Positions 53,250 to 64,000 of a DNA stretch of 64,000 nucleotides are shown here, piece by piece. Positions within the stretch are counted from its first letter, which is position 1; every line of letters starts with the position of its first letter. The DNA is from Harmothoe impar (taxonomy: Eukaryota; Annelida; Polychaeta; Phyllodocida; Polynoidae), in NCBI GenBank assembly GCA_947462335.1, contig OX381705.1, positions 682,001-746,000 on the forward strand. The letters are read 5' to 3'. Both the position numbers and the translations under genes were made by a program. Under the pieces are notes generated by a model that worked only from the letters and a program-made list of their open reading frames with translations, was not told where the DNA came from and ran no database searches.

Positions 53250-56200
53250 AATACTTCCAATGGGCTTACCCCCACTTTCTTTACCTCAAAATGACGCCCA
53301 CAGTGTCCCGCTTGCCATGCTAACATTCCTCCAACGACGTGGGAGCGGAATCGGTGTGTCACCCAGGGCTGCATGGCTACGCACTGATGAAAGGTGCCAC
53401 ACTCCTATTTTTAGAGAACTTCACGGTGGTATATAGACGTATGGTGCACCTATCCTGATACACCTCAGTGATGCACATACATTAAAGAGGGTAGCTACAC
53501 TTGTCCACAGACATCCAGTCTGCGCAGCCTGTGGGTATACAGGGGAGCATACACACTGGTCACCTGTACTACAGGCAGCAGGCAGTGGAAGTGCTGCAGT
53601 GGCTCAAAATGATCTCGAGAAATGCCTAGAATGATATTTTGTAGATTAGCAACATGTTATATATGATTGAATCAGTGGATTGTAGTCATTATAAACCTCA
53701 GATAAAGTAAGGTAATTCCTTTCCAGAAAAGGAATTATCATTTAAATCAACCCCTTAAACTTACCCCTTTTTCAGAATAATCTCTACTTCAGATAACAAT
53801 TTTTTGTGGAAAAACGAGTGCCGCTACATGCCATTTTTATTTTTTCATGTTGTGCCCAAGTGTAAAGTTGTTCCAGATTTCTAATATAGACAGGATATAT
53901 TGGTAGGATCTTTTTTATTTTGGATGACATCTAAAGGAAATGTGTTTTTTCCCTGTCATCGTTGTGACTAGTGAGCCAATGCCCTACTATGGTTATGTCA
54001 ACCGCAAGGTCCTATTTTCTTTTCACTTTTATACAGTAAATGCATGTAAGAATTAACTGCTGAAACCTTGGGTAAATCTATTGGTGGGAAGTAAAGAGTA
54101 TCGTACCCCCTTAAAGCTTTCTGTAGGATATTTTAAATATGCATTACTCCATATAGTATTGATGGGACAGCATTATAAAAGTGCATGATTTAGTGAGGTT
54201 TTATGTGAGGGCATGGCATGGGTCCACCTATAGTGATACCTGCTAGTACTGTGGGTGTCCTGACCATTTAACGCCAATACAATGGCCCTAGACCCCTAAA
54301 TTCGACACTGCCACATAGGCCTTTTTGGGCCTTAGTGACATGAGACATGGTGAATAAGTAGATAGTGACATGGGACATGGACCATTTCTTAAAATCGACA
54401 TGGGACATGGGGACCCCCCCCCCCCCCCATCAAGGGCCCCAATACAGATGTAGAATGCCTCAATGCACAATGCCCCCTTAGTCAGCATGATGCGTGAATG
54501 CAGCTCTGGTGAGTAACTCGCGGTGGGTAGCTTAGAAGCGCTGCATTCGTGCATCATACTAACCCGAATGTTTGATACCAGTCTGTCCCAAAGCCCAATG
54601 GGTCTAGAAGACCAAATCTGATGTTACCATCCCCCTGGTCGTAAATTCAATTATAAAGCAATATGCTTGACAGAGGTCCTTCTCCAGCCACTGTTTGTAG
54701 TAACCTGACACCTACTTATCACTTTCTGGCAGTGCCTGAAAACCCAAAGAAATTGAGGGCTTCATCAAGTTGATGATATTATTAGCTAGCTATGCTATGC
54801 ATTTCATGTGCTTCACATAGATACTTTATTTATGACTCAACTCCTACCAGAAGTAATTATACAAACACTGTTTGAAGTAATGTTATCATGTTATCAGTTT
54901 TCATATTAATACTTCTAGTAGAAGTAGAGACTTGATTAAATAGAGCACAGCACATACTCAATACAACTGTTTCTAACTATCATCAACTTGATGAATAACT
55001 TAATTAAATTATGTCGTCAGGCATACCAGTTTATTTTACAAAACAGCTGTTGGTCATCAAATGTCGGAGGGGACAGATTAATGACCCCCATCCTCCCCCT
55101 CCTCACTCTGATGATGAGCTTTTCTGCTGAGAGGTTGCGGTCACAGACATTCCGGTAGATGGAAAATCGGATTCTCAAAAGGCATTGGTTTAGACTGATA
55201 CACTCCTATGTGTCGGCCTGATGCACGGATGCAGTTACATGACGACACCATAATACATGTAGTACATAATACCTTGAGGAACAGAAACTAGCTGTACGTA
55301 CGTCAGGCTACCTATATACAGCATGGGCCAACTATGGACAGGTCAATTAGCGTGACATTTGATGGATCAGGGGAAGAACAGCTTTCTGTGTGGGGACACC
55401 ACATACGTGTATAGCAGGAAGAGTGGAATCATGTTAATACTGTGACGCCGCTGACCAGTTGTGTACAGTTGTGGGGTGATGGTCAAAAGACAGCAAGTGT
55501 GTTTTGCTATCAACACATCGGGAGGCCCGACCTGAGTCCTGAGTCTGGCCCTCACGTTGTTTGGTAATCAGACCAGGCCCGGTCTGCATCATGGCTGGGA
55601 GATATGGGGCTTGAATAACGGGAACAAAAGGTTAAACTCTAGAACTGGGGTCCCTGAACTAGGCTAAAGTGTGTGTGAGAGGAAACAGAAGTTAACCAGA
55701 GAGGGTGTTAGATCCCGGACACACGGTGGGTGGTACACACAGGTGTACAATCTGTAGTACTAGGGACGTTCGGTGGTTTTTGTTTTACAAGAAAATATAT
55801 AATGTAATATGGGAATCTGGTGAAGGAGACTCTGAGAAGTCCATTGCCACAACCCAGAAGAAAATACATTATCTCTGTAAAGAGCAAAAGCAGTTTGAAG
55901 GTGTATTTTCAAACCCCAATCTGCCTAGTACTTGTAGCACTCACAGGTACACTGTGAGTAGACCGCTCATGCATGACAGTCAACGCTCGGATGAATAGTG
56001 TTTCATAACAACTGCTTATGCATTTGATTTCTCATATTTGGGCTTTCCTAACTACAAGCCTTTCATTGCATATTCCAAAGAATTATGAGTCATAATGAAA
56101 GGCTTGTAGTTATTAAAGTCCCTTTATGACAGATCACTAATAAGCACCCCACTACTGAAAAAAGTAGTTATTTTGATTTCCTTAAAAACCTCATGTGTCT

Positions 56201-56340
56201 ATGTCTAATATTATGATGATACACTGTACCTTGCACATTGCCATTTATGAAAACCACAGGCCCGTTCATGATACCTAGTTCTTCCCTGTAGAATTAGAGG
56301 ATGTAAATCTCTTTTCTTGTGTAGAATCTCTCCTGCTTGT
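53250..56340. other. Gene-free stretch
   Basis: I see no supported exon. It holds a small palindrome, GCATGATGCGTGAATGCAGC with its inverse, at 54,486-54,565, related in type to 11,490-11,560 and 60,890-61,000. A hairpin (ACTACAAGCCTTTCATT and inverse) lies at 56,050-56,112. Confidence 0.45.
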
Positions 56341-56344
56341 CCAA

Positions 56345-56425
56345 TTTTAAGATTGTAAGATTTGTAAGATTTTTTTATTCAAACAATGTCACGGTTCACA
56401 CTGCGATTTTCAAGAGTTGAAAGGG
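56345..56425 (-). mobile_element. 3'-end fragment of the CR1/L2-type LINE
   Basis: About 75 bases match the 3' tail of the LINE at 300-385: GATTGTAAGATTTGTAAGAT, a T run, TTATTCAAACA, GTCACGGTT and CACTGCGATTTTCAA. It is in the same orientation and is a very short 5'-truncated copy. Confidence 0.8.
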
Positions 56426-57036
56426 GCTTTTTAAGGGGTCTAGGTGCGAAATGACCGCATGTTAATTTTACTTGTTCCTGTGGTCTAAATATTGATGGGA
56501 AGACCTATGATTTCAAGGAAATGACTTCATAGGCAAAGCCCCCAGTACACATATACATGTACCACCACTGTTGGGGCCAGTGAGTGCCCCCCTGAGGTGT
56601 GTGAGTAGTGGGTCCTGTCAGAGCCGTGTGTTGGGCGTCCTAGGTAGTACATACATGACAGGTGTAGAGAATAGCATCTCCCTTTAGTTGTCAATAAAGG
56701 TTATTATTATCAATAACAATAACTACAAGTGTTACCTGTGTGTGAGGTGTGTGTGGTGTGAGGTGAGTGGTGGGAGGCGTACAGAGGTGTGTCAGGTGCC
56801 CACAGTGGTGTAGGGTGTAGAGAGGTGTGTAAGGGGTAGGTGTAGAGGTACAGAGTGGTGTCGGCCCTACAGGTGTAGAGGACGGTCAGCTGAGAACCTG
56901 CTCCCCCCGTCACGGTCCCTGCACCTCCTGTATGGACGCCCACGGAGCGATCACTTACAGTCCAGCAGGGGGGGGGGGGGGCATTACTGTATGTACAACA
57001 TGATAAACTAATACAGATTATACATGTGTGTTATCC

Positions 57037-57236
57037 NNNNNNNNNNNNNNNNNNNNNNNNNNNNNNNNNNNNNNNNNNNNNNNNNNNNNNNNNNNNNNNN
57101 NNNNNNNNNNNNNNNNNNNNNNNNNNNNNNNNNNNNNNNNNNNNNNNNNNNNNNNNNNNNNNNNNNNNNNNNNNNNNNNNNNNNNNNNNNNNNNNNNNNN
57201 NNNNNNNNNNNNNNNNNNNNNNNNNNNNNNNNNNNN
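57037..57236. other. Assembly gap (200 N)
   Basis: A run of exactly 200 N, a standard placeholder length. It lies just left of a minisatellite that probably broke the assembly. Confidence 0.98.
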
Positions 57237-57525
57237 CCAACACCTGACCCACACCTGACCCACTCCTGACCTACACCTGACCCACACCTGACCCACACCT
57301 GACCCACACCTGACCCACACCTGACCCACACCTGACCCACACCTGACCCACACCTGACCCACACCTGACCAACACCTGACCCACACCTGACCCACACCTG
57401 ACCCACACCTGACCCACACCTGACCCACACCTGACCCACTCCTGACCCACACCTGACCCACACCTGACCCACACCTGACCCACACCTGACCCACACCTGA
57501 CCCACTCCTGACCCACACCTGAGGC
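57237..57525. repeat. 11-base minisatellite (ACCTGACCCAC)n
   Basis: About 26 copies directly after the gap; the true array is probably longer. Confidence 0.95.
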
Positions 57526-57542
57526 TCCTTCAATACGAGATG

Positions 57543-57654
57543 TTACCGTAAAACCTCACATACAGACCGCGGCTAGTACACAAGGCTGATTCAGGACAAA
57601 GTCAAGGTGCGGCTAATATGTAAGTTAGGCTTCTACGGGAGGTTTAACGGTAAT
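57543..57654. mobile_element. Short MITE with TTACCGTAAAACCTC ends
   Basis: Ends TTACCGTAAAACCTC and GAGGTTTAACGGTAA are inverted repeats. The interior has GCGGCTA motifs; same group as 26,296-26,564. Confidence 0.65.
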
Positions 57655-58558
57655 CCTTTTAGGACAGCATCATATCTCAATTAAAACCTGCCAACCCTAG
57701 GGTACCACATATTGATGAGTGTACGTTAAGTCCCTCACCGTTGTTAATTGTGCACATTATAAATATTGACGTTAAGTTTGTGTCAGCGATTTCACTATAG
57801 AATCATAACCTCAAAAGAAGCGAGATACCGGCGAATTGATGATTCATGTTCACCAATGTACAAGTTAATTTATCTGGTCCGTCATCAGTTTTATTACCAC
57901 CAATGTGAGGTCAGCATGACGTGGTTACTTTGTGTGAATCAGTATATCGTCAATGAGCGTGATACGGGTTAACCCAAGCGCTGTCTGTAAGAGGGTGAGC
58001 TCCCTGTACCCGGCTATGGTGGAGTCCTTACCAGACGCGGCACCCAGCGGAATGCCGGTACAGCCCTCAGCACGGTCCTACAGGCTCCTAGCGGCAGCCG
58101 CACATACATCTACACAGTAACAACAACACTCACACAGCGGCACACGCTACATCACACCACAAAGGTGTGGTCAGATAAGGTACAAGGCTTAAAACTAGCA
58201 AAAGGGAAAGTACTCTATCAGAAATTTTAGAAGAAAAGTTTTAAAGTCTTAAAACTATTAAAAGTGGTAAAGTGGTAAAGCACTCAGACAAAGGAAAGAG
58301 ATAAAATATAAAACTGGTAGATCTAATGGTTTTAATAAAGTTAATTAGGTCTTGAACACAAGTTGAAAATATCACTGCATTCATGTGAGAGCAGTTTTAA
58401 TTGAACAGAAAAATGTATGTAATCCATCCTCAACATTCTACAAGGGTCGCATGCTCCATGTGAGAGACATGCAGAGACAGCAGTAGATTACATGATTCAT
58501 GTATAGAGACAGTAGTATATGGTATAACAGAGACAGTAGTAGATGTAGTATAACTCAC

Positions 58559-61500
58559 CCTGGTTTTGCGTTCTGCGGTGCGCACCCACTCGGCCCCCGT
58601 CCACTCCATCCCCTGCTCTAGCAGGTAGCCGGCAGGGTGGCCGTAGCCTCCCGGCAGCTGGCAGTCCGCGGGGGGAGGGGGCGGGTAGGGGCCCCCCCAG
58701 CCCCCCGGCCCCCCCAGCACGTGGGGGTGGTGGTAGGGGGGGTAGTGGTGGTGGTAGGGGGGGGTAGTAGCCCCCCTGGCCCCCCATGGGGAGGGGTCCG
58801 GCCGGGTACCCCCCCATGAGGTGCCCCCCGGGGTAGGGCCCCCCGCGAGGCATCATGCCGGGGCGCATCCCGCGCACACTGAAGTTCTGGGGGCCCGGGG
58901 GCCGCGTGCCCGGGAAGTTATAGCCACCTGAAACATAACGAGATATTGTAGGAGGCATTTCAAACATGTTACATAGAACCTGTTACAGGCAGTGATTATT
59001 TCAGTTGGAAAATGTTTTGACAATTTTTTGTGGTTTGTCAGGGGGATAATCTATTGCATTTGTGAGGGACGAGGTTTCTCCGAAAATGATGTTTCTTGGG
59101 AGACACCGGGACTCGAACCTGTGCCCTCCCACTAAGCTGGTGCTCTACCACTGAGCTGCATCCCCTGCCACACCAGATAGACCCTGTCCCACGTTACTGG
59201 ATCGGTTTGGTACCGAGGGGGCAGGATGACCCTAGTGCTGCGCCCCTGTGGGCTCTACATATTCAGCGTACTTAGCACACATCCCCTAATGAGCGTGCAT
59301 CATGTTCTATGTCTATAAGGGTTTAGATTAACGAAGTTGGATGCTTCCTTCTGCCGGCCAGAGCTACCTTGTTATGATGGCTCCAAGTGCCGTAACCAAC
59401 CGCCGTTGTCATGGTCTCCAGGCAATCTTCCTTTGTTGTGGTTGGATTGCTATGGTCACACAGGAAGCTTGATTGTTGAATCTACTTCCAGGTCATGAGG
59501 TCACTGCGTGACCCCTTGACCTCATGTCCTGTCAAATTTATGATTTTAGGATCCACTGACTTTGTCAGTGGCTGTGACTAACAGGTTTCGATCTTTGGAT
59601 CTCTTCAGGCTCTATACTGGCGTATACAAGGCTTATGACAATTGTCACTATTTAATCCCCTGCACCATTGGGGCAAGGGATATTAATTAATTCAATAATT
59701 TACATTGGATTAATTAATATTTGGGTAATTATCAATTTCAAAAAAATTAATAAATCCAAATTTATTTATAGGTGGGGTCAGGTCTGTGTTAGACGCTACT
59801 CCCAACACTCAAAATAGTCCCATAAAGGGACGCCATGTGACGCTATGTCTATAAGGGTGTAGTCATCGACTGTAGTTACCTGGGTGGGGTGTGGCTTTTT
59901 TATTGATTGAGTTTAACGTCCCAGTGCACAATGAGTACCTAACTGGACATAAGCTTCCGTTAACATGTGTTAACCTGTGCTACACGGTAATTAGGCCACA
60001 CTTTTTCTTTTTTGGGGGGTTACGGATACCTCAGGAAATTTCAAAAGCACGGAGGATGAAATAAAATTATATCAAAAATCAAATATAAGTCGGACTCTTG
60101 GCATTTTACTTACGTATACCGTATTCGACGTAATAAGCGCCCAGGGCGCTTATAAAATTATAAAATTATTTTTATGACGTTTTTAGTACTTAAGAGTTTA
60201 AATGTACCCAAAATCGCGAAATTTGACCCTTTGTTCAAGTGTAAAAATGCCTCAAAAAAGGGGGGGGGGGGGCGCTTATTAAGGGGAGGGCGCTTATTAC
60301 GTCGAATACGGTATGTGGTAAATTTGGATATTCCAATTCAAATAAGAAAAATAGAAGGATGATCCAACAATAGAAAATCAATAATGTTTTAGTAAACTGA
60401 TATTCTGCTGCTGTCTTTTCTTTCAAAGATTGAGAAAATTTAAATAAACATTTCATCACTATGAGAGGTAGATCATTGTTTTCCTGTTCATTTTACCTTT
60501 CTAACGAAATATTATACTGCATATAACGTTTATTTTTTCTTTGGATTGTTTTCTCATCAACCCATATCGGAGGGAATAAAAGAAGTTGATTTTCCCAATT
60601 TTATTTTTATTCTGGTTTTGGGCATTTCTAGTGTGGCGGGCCCTTAAACCCCCCCCCCCCCCCCAAAAAAAAAGGTATGGCCTTAGTGCTAACCCCGGTC
60701 TAGTACTTACTCTAATGTTAGGTTTAATGTGACTTTCTGTACGTCTGAAGAGGCAGGTAGTCTGTATGTATCTATATTTAGGTGTCCTTTGAAGGGAGCG
60801 CGTGTGGTATCGGTATGTGGAGGCGGCTTTGTCAGGGTCTATACGGGAGATGCGGCTCTATGTCAGCCAGTACCACTGTGAGGACGGCATGATGCCTCGA
60901 GGCAGCACCCAGCATGATGCACTCCCTGCAGTGCTGGTGATGCATTGGTGCATCATGCAGACAGTGTAGTAGGTGCATCATGCTGCATGATGCAGCAGTG
61001 AGTTACTCAGTAGGGCTGCAGCTGCTGACTAGGGTACAGTACAGCAGCCCGTGCTGGGTGCAGCAGTTACAGCACACACCTGTCTGTAGGCGTGGTGCCT
61101 GTAGTGCGCAGTACCCGCTGCTACCCGCGTCTAACACAAGGCCACACCTACACTACCGATAGCTCTCTAACTGGTGCCGACTTGTTCCCGCAACTGCAGT
61201 GTTTACACTGACACCAGCCATCTCGTGAGACCTTGGCTCTGCTCTCGTACTGCAGCTTGTTGCCTGGAAGTTATGGGTTGTGAGTGTCTGGTCACTGCCT
61301 AAGTCTCACGATACATTGCGAGCTTAGAACTAACATGGCTGCCCATACAGAGAAATCCGAGACTTCGCTATACACCACTACACATCCACACCTACACTAC
61401 CTACTAGATGCTCTTACAGCACTACACAGCCAGCTGCACTAATCCTCATTAAAGAAATAAAAAGGTGTATTTCAATAAACTTTTTCATGAGGACCTTTTT

Positions 61501-61911
61501 TTTCTTTTTTTTTTAATATCTTGAAAAAGAAAGTATTCTCTTAAATCCAAAGATGATTTTGTCAGTAGATGAAAAAATAGCTGTACCCCAAGTTGTGAGT
61601 AAAACATTCCTACTTGAATCTTTAAAAACAGATCTTTTTCAAAATTTGCCTTACTCTTTAGCTGTATCTTTTCTCTCTTGACTCATGTGAAACTTTCGTT
61701 GCATTAAGATACAAGAATTCCAGTAGTGATATCAAAATATGGATAAAAAAGTGATTTCACAGATTTATGTCTAAAATCCATCAACATATCTATAAAACAC
61801 AACAGACATTTTTCTCTCTCCTAATCTTCTCATAATGGGAAATCCCTGGAGAGTGTAATTGTCGGGGTGTGGCTGCGTGGCGCGTTACGAATCCCTACCT
61901 GAGTCAGACAT
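58559..61911 (-). CDS. First two coding exons of an unidentified Gly/Pro/Tyr-rich protein
   Basis: Exon 1 (61911-61899) encodes Met-Ser-Asp-Ser-Gly with a GTAGGG donor. Exon 2 (58927-58559) follows a good TTTCAG acceptor in matching phase 1 and ends at GTGAGT. Exon 2 starts GGYNFPGTRPPGPQNFSVRG, then is rich in Met-Pro-Arg-Gly and Tyr-Pro-Gly. A run of eight C (58,757-58,764) shifts the frame. With seven C, both halves would read naturally (Tyr/His-rich, then GYLLEQGMEWTGAEWVRTAE and a GTGAGT donor in phase 0). I suspect a homopolymer error. I do not recognise the family; composition suggests a disordered nuclear or RNA-associated protein. Further exons should lie left of 58,559, but I could not identify them. 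Confidence 0.5.
59096..59240 (-). repeat. tRNA-derived SINE-like repeat (second copy)
   Basis: On the minus strand, GCAGCTCAGTGGTAGAGCA (A box) and GGTTCGAGTCCCG (B box) have correct spacing. The CGTTACTGGATCGGT flank is shared with 15,868-15,885. Confidence 0.65.
59490..59522. promoter_or_regulatory. Inverted pair of DR2 nuclear-receptor-like half sites
   Basis: AGGTCA-TG-AGGTCA, five bases, then TGACCC-CT-TGACCT. Two direct repeats with 2-base spacing face each other. DR2 is a known RAR/RXR spacing. It lies in intron 1 of the Gly/Pro/Tyr-rich gene; function is only inferred. Confidence 0.35.
60116..60314. mobile_element. MITE with perfect 27-base inverted repeats
   Basis: ATACCGTATTCGACGTAATA followed by AGCGCCC at the left is exactly inverted at the right. 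GCGCTTAT motifs are repeated near both ends. The perfect ends suggest recent activity. Confidence 0.85.
61155..61340. repeat. Dispersed repeat, inverted copy of 32,824-33,008
   Basis: See the shared blocks GTCTCACGA, GGTCACTGCCTAAGTCTCAC and TCTCTAACTGGTGC. No gene assigned. Confidence 0.6.
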
Positions 61912-62640
61912 GCTGAATAACGGTGCGTCCCTCCCCCCCCCCCCTGCAATACACCCTGCTAATTCAAACCTGCAGCCTGCCGTACAAGTGCTGTAACTGC
62001 ACTATGACAGTTACAGCATAGGTCGAGTTACATATACAGTTCTACTACGTCACAGTGTGGGCAAACAAAGCCAACACGTGCTTAGGTAACCTCACCATGA
62101 TAGCTACACTCAAGTCGCATTACATTACAATCTATTTTTAATTGTCCCTGGGTTATAGTAATAGAGAGTTCTCACTCTACAATATACTATATTAAATGTA
62201 GTTATTTATGTGCATCTCATGATACATGTATGGCTATTTGTGTAAATAAACATTTATATATAACTGGTTGCTTTAGAGCTACTCTACCTAGTGGTCACAG
62301 TTCAGTGGTCTGTTTGCCCACCGCACCTCACATATAAATAGAAAAATCAAGTATATGTAACTCGACCTATTAACAAGGGCCGTCAGTTCTGCACCTCTAA
62401 CAGCGTTACCCAACGACACTCTACTAGCCTACTAGGGTAGATGAGTCAGACATACCTTGAGACGGACACGGGTAGTTTGAATTATTCATGCATGATGAGA
62501 CACAATTGCACCAGTGATTTATTGGAAAAAAATGTAACCAAAACTTTACTATTGTTCACAAATTTAGATCTTAAATGCTTTAAAAACCATAAAATCATGT
62601 TTGTCTGAAGGTATGTGTCCGACTTGAGGTGAGTGCACCC
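61345..62640. other. Stretch around and beyond exon 1 of the Gly/Pro/Tyr-rich gene
   Basis: Apart from the 13-base coding exon at 61,899-61,911 I see no gene. A TATATAAATAG-like sequence and repeated TGTAACTCGACCTA blocks (62,020 in inverse, 62,356) flank 62,020-62,370, perhaps another inverted-repeat element. Confidence 0.35.
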
Positions 62641-62643
62641 TAC
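62540..62643. repeat. Dispersed element end flanking the 26-base array (left)
   Basis: TATTGTTCACAAATTTAGAT ... TGTTTGTCTGAAGGTATGTG-TCCGACTTGAGGTG ... CACCCTACAG. A close copy lies at 63,913-64,000 and a diverged one at 30,513-30,625. The array therefore sits between two direct repeats of this element end. Confidence 0.7.
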
Positions 62644-62670
62644 AGGTGTGAGAGTGGGGTTGGCCCTGGG

Positions 62671-63862
62671 GGTGCTGGGGTCTGACAGGTATGGGGGGTG
62701 CTAGGGTCTGACAGGTATGGGGGGTGCTAGGGTCTGACAGGTATGGGGGGTGCTAGGGTCTGACAGGTATGGGGGGTGCTAGGGTCTGACAGGTATGGGG
62801 GGTGCTAGGGTCTGACAGGTATGGGGGGTGCTAGGGTCTGACAGGTATGGGGGGTGCTAGGGTCTGACAGGTATGGGGGGTGCTAGGGTCTGACAGGTAT
62901 TGGGGGTGCTAGGGTCTGACAGGTATGGGGGGTGCTAGGGTCTGACAGGTATGGGGGGTGCTAGGGTCTGACAGGTATGGGGGGTGCTAGGGTCTGACAG
63001 GTATGGGGGGTGCTAGGGTCTGACAGGTATGGGGGGTGCTAGGGTCTGACAGGTATGGGGGGTGCTAGGGTCTGACAGGTATGGGGGGTGCTAGGGTCTG
63101 ACAGGTATGGGGGGTGCTAGGGTCTGACAGGTATGGGGGGTGCTAGGGTCTGACAGGTATGGGGGGTGCTAGGGTCTGACAGGTATGGGGGGTGCTAGGG
63201 TCTGACAGGTATGGGGGGTGCTAGGGTCTGACAGGTATGGGGGGTGCTAGGGTCTGACAGGTATGGGGGGTGCTAGGGTCTGACAGGTATGGGGGGTGCT
63301 AGGGTCTGACAGGTATGGGGGGTGCTAGGGTCTGACAGGTATGGGGGGTGCTAGGGTCTGACAGGTATGGGGGGTGCTAGGGTCTGACAGGTATGGGGGG
63401 TGCTAGGGTCTGACAGGTATGGGGGGTGCTAGGGTCTGACAGGTATGGGGGGTGCTAGGGTCTGACAGGTATTGGGGGTGCTGGGGTCTGACAGGTATGG
63501 GGGGTGCTAGGGTCTGACAGGTATGGGGGGTGCTAGGGTCTGACAGGTATGGGGGGTGCTAGGGTCTGACAGGTATGGGGGGTGCTAGGGTCTGACAGGT
63601 ATTGGGGGTGCTAGGGTCTGACAGGTATGGGGGGTGCTGGGGTCTGACAGGTATGGGGGGTGCTAGGGTCTGACAGGTATGGGGGGTGCTGGGGTCTGAC
63701 AGGTATGGGGGGTGCTAGGGTCTGACAGGTATGGGGGGTGCTGGGGTCTGACAGGTATGGGGGGTGCTAGGGTCTGACAGGTATGGGGGGTGCTGGGGTC
63801 TGACAGGTATGGGGGGTGCTAGGGTCTGACAGGTATGGGGGGTGCTAGGGTCTGACAGGTAG
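62671..63862. repeat. 26-base minisatellite, about 46 copies
   Basis: GGGGGGTGCTAGGGTCTGAC-AGGTAT, very homogeneous, with CTGGGG and TATTGG variants concentrated in the last third. The homogeneity suggests recent expansion. Confidence 0.97.
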
Positions 63863-63892
63863 GGGTACCCATAGGTGTATTCACATCTCTTG

Positions 63893-64000
63893 GTAGGTCA
63901 TTAAAAACTTTTCCATTGTTCACAATTAAAGAGCTTAAAACACAAAATCATGTGTTTGTCTGAAGGTATGTGTCCGACTTAGGGTGGGTCCACCCTACAG
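63893..64000. repeat. Dispersed element end flanking the 26-base array (right)
   Basis: Near-direct copy of 62,540-62,643, ending CCACCCTACAG at the window edge. Confidence 0.7.

Noticed and set aside
55107..55173. Possible small exon (SDFPSTGMSVTATSQQ)
   Set aside because: It has AG and GTGAGG edges, but the pyrimidine tract is weak and the phase does not match the upstream donor.
56710..56943. Possible exon with GAGTVTGGAGSQLTVLYTCR
   Set aside because: It follows an AG and looks partly protein-like, but it runs into His/Thr/Pro low complexity and its phase does not fit the donor at 58,559.
57024..57533. ORFs across the N run
   Set aside because: The translation of unknown bases is meaningless, and the rest is the 11-base minisatellite.

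Overview
The window looks like animal nuclear DNA. It has spliced genes with GT-AG introns, LINE-type reverse transcriptases, tRNA-derived repeats, many MITEs, a Maverick/Polinton element and very many minisatellites. Several minisatellites overlap exon boundaries. From memory, 'mirage' minisatellites of this kind were described at the amphioxus Adh locus, so a lancelet (Branchiostoma) is my best guess for the host. That is an inference and was not tested.

Layout. (1) From 1 to about 10,300 is part of a Maverick/Polinton DNA-virus-like transposon. On the minus strand, from right to left, it holds an unknown 217-aa ORF, a packaging ATPase, a small basic/hydrophobic protein, a conserved Polinton protein, a D,D-35-E integrase with chromodomain, and a conserved structural-type gene. 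That last gene is broken by a 5'-truncated LINE (300-3397) and runs off the left edge. At the right is a TATA-driven plus-strand alanine-rich ORF and a CCAAT/E-box repeat region. (2) 10.3-14.8 kb has no gene but holds a hAT-like MITE and a 41-bp minisatellite. (3) 14,828-30,048, minus strand: a ten-exon phospholipid scramblase gene. (4) 30-36 kb: MITEs and dispersed repeats. (5) 36,358-46,422, minus strand: a seven-exon CRAL-TRIO lipid-transfer protein gene (317 codons). Intron 3 carries a nested stack of transposons. (6) 46.4-58.4 kb: minisatellites, a second truncated LINE inside a larger inverted-repeat element, MITEs and a 200-base assembly gap. (7) 58,559-61,911, minus strand: the first two coding exons of an unidentified Gly/Pro/Tyr-rich protein. 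(8) 62.6-63.9 kb: a 26-bp minisatellite.

The most notable pattern is that, in both full host genes, at least eight minisatellite arrays start at or overlap a splice donor, a splice acceptor or the stop codon. They carry many copies of the splice signal or of the last codons. The clearest case is the scramblase exon 3, where about 25 copies of a Pro-rich repeat each carry a consensus 5' splice site. Poly-C length in each unit decides whether the frame stays open.

A second theme is several short inverted-repeat element families whose ends read TAC-N-GTA and whose interiors repeat a family-specific short motif. There are also two very large inverted repeats (1.77 kb and 3.3 kb) and an array of six small hairpins in the 3' UTR of the LINE.
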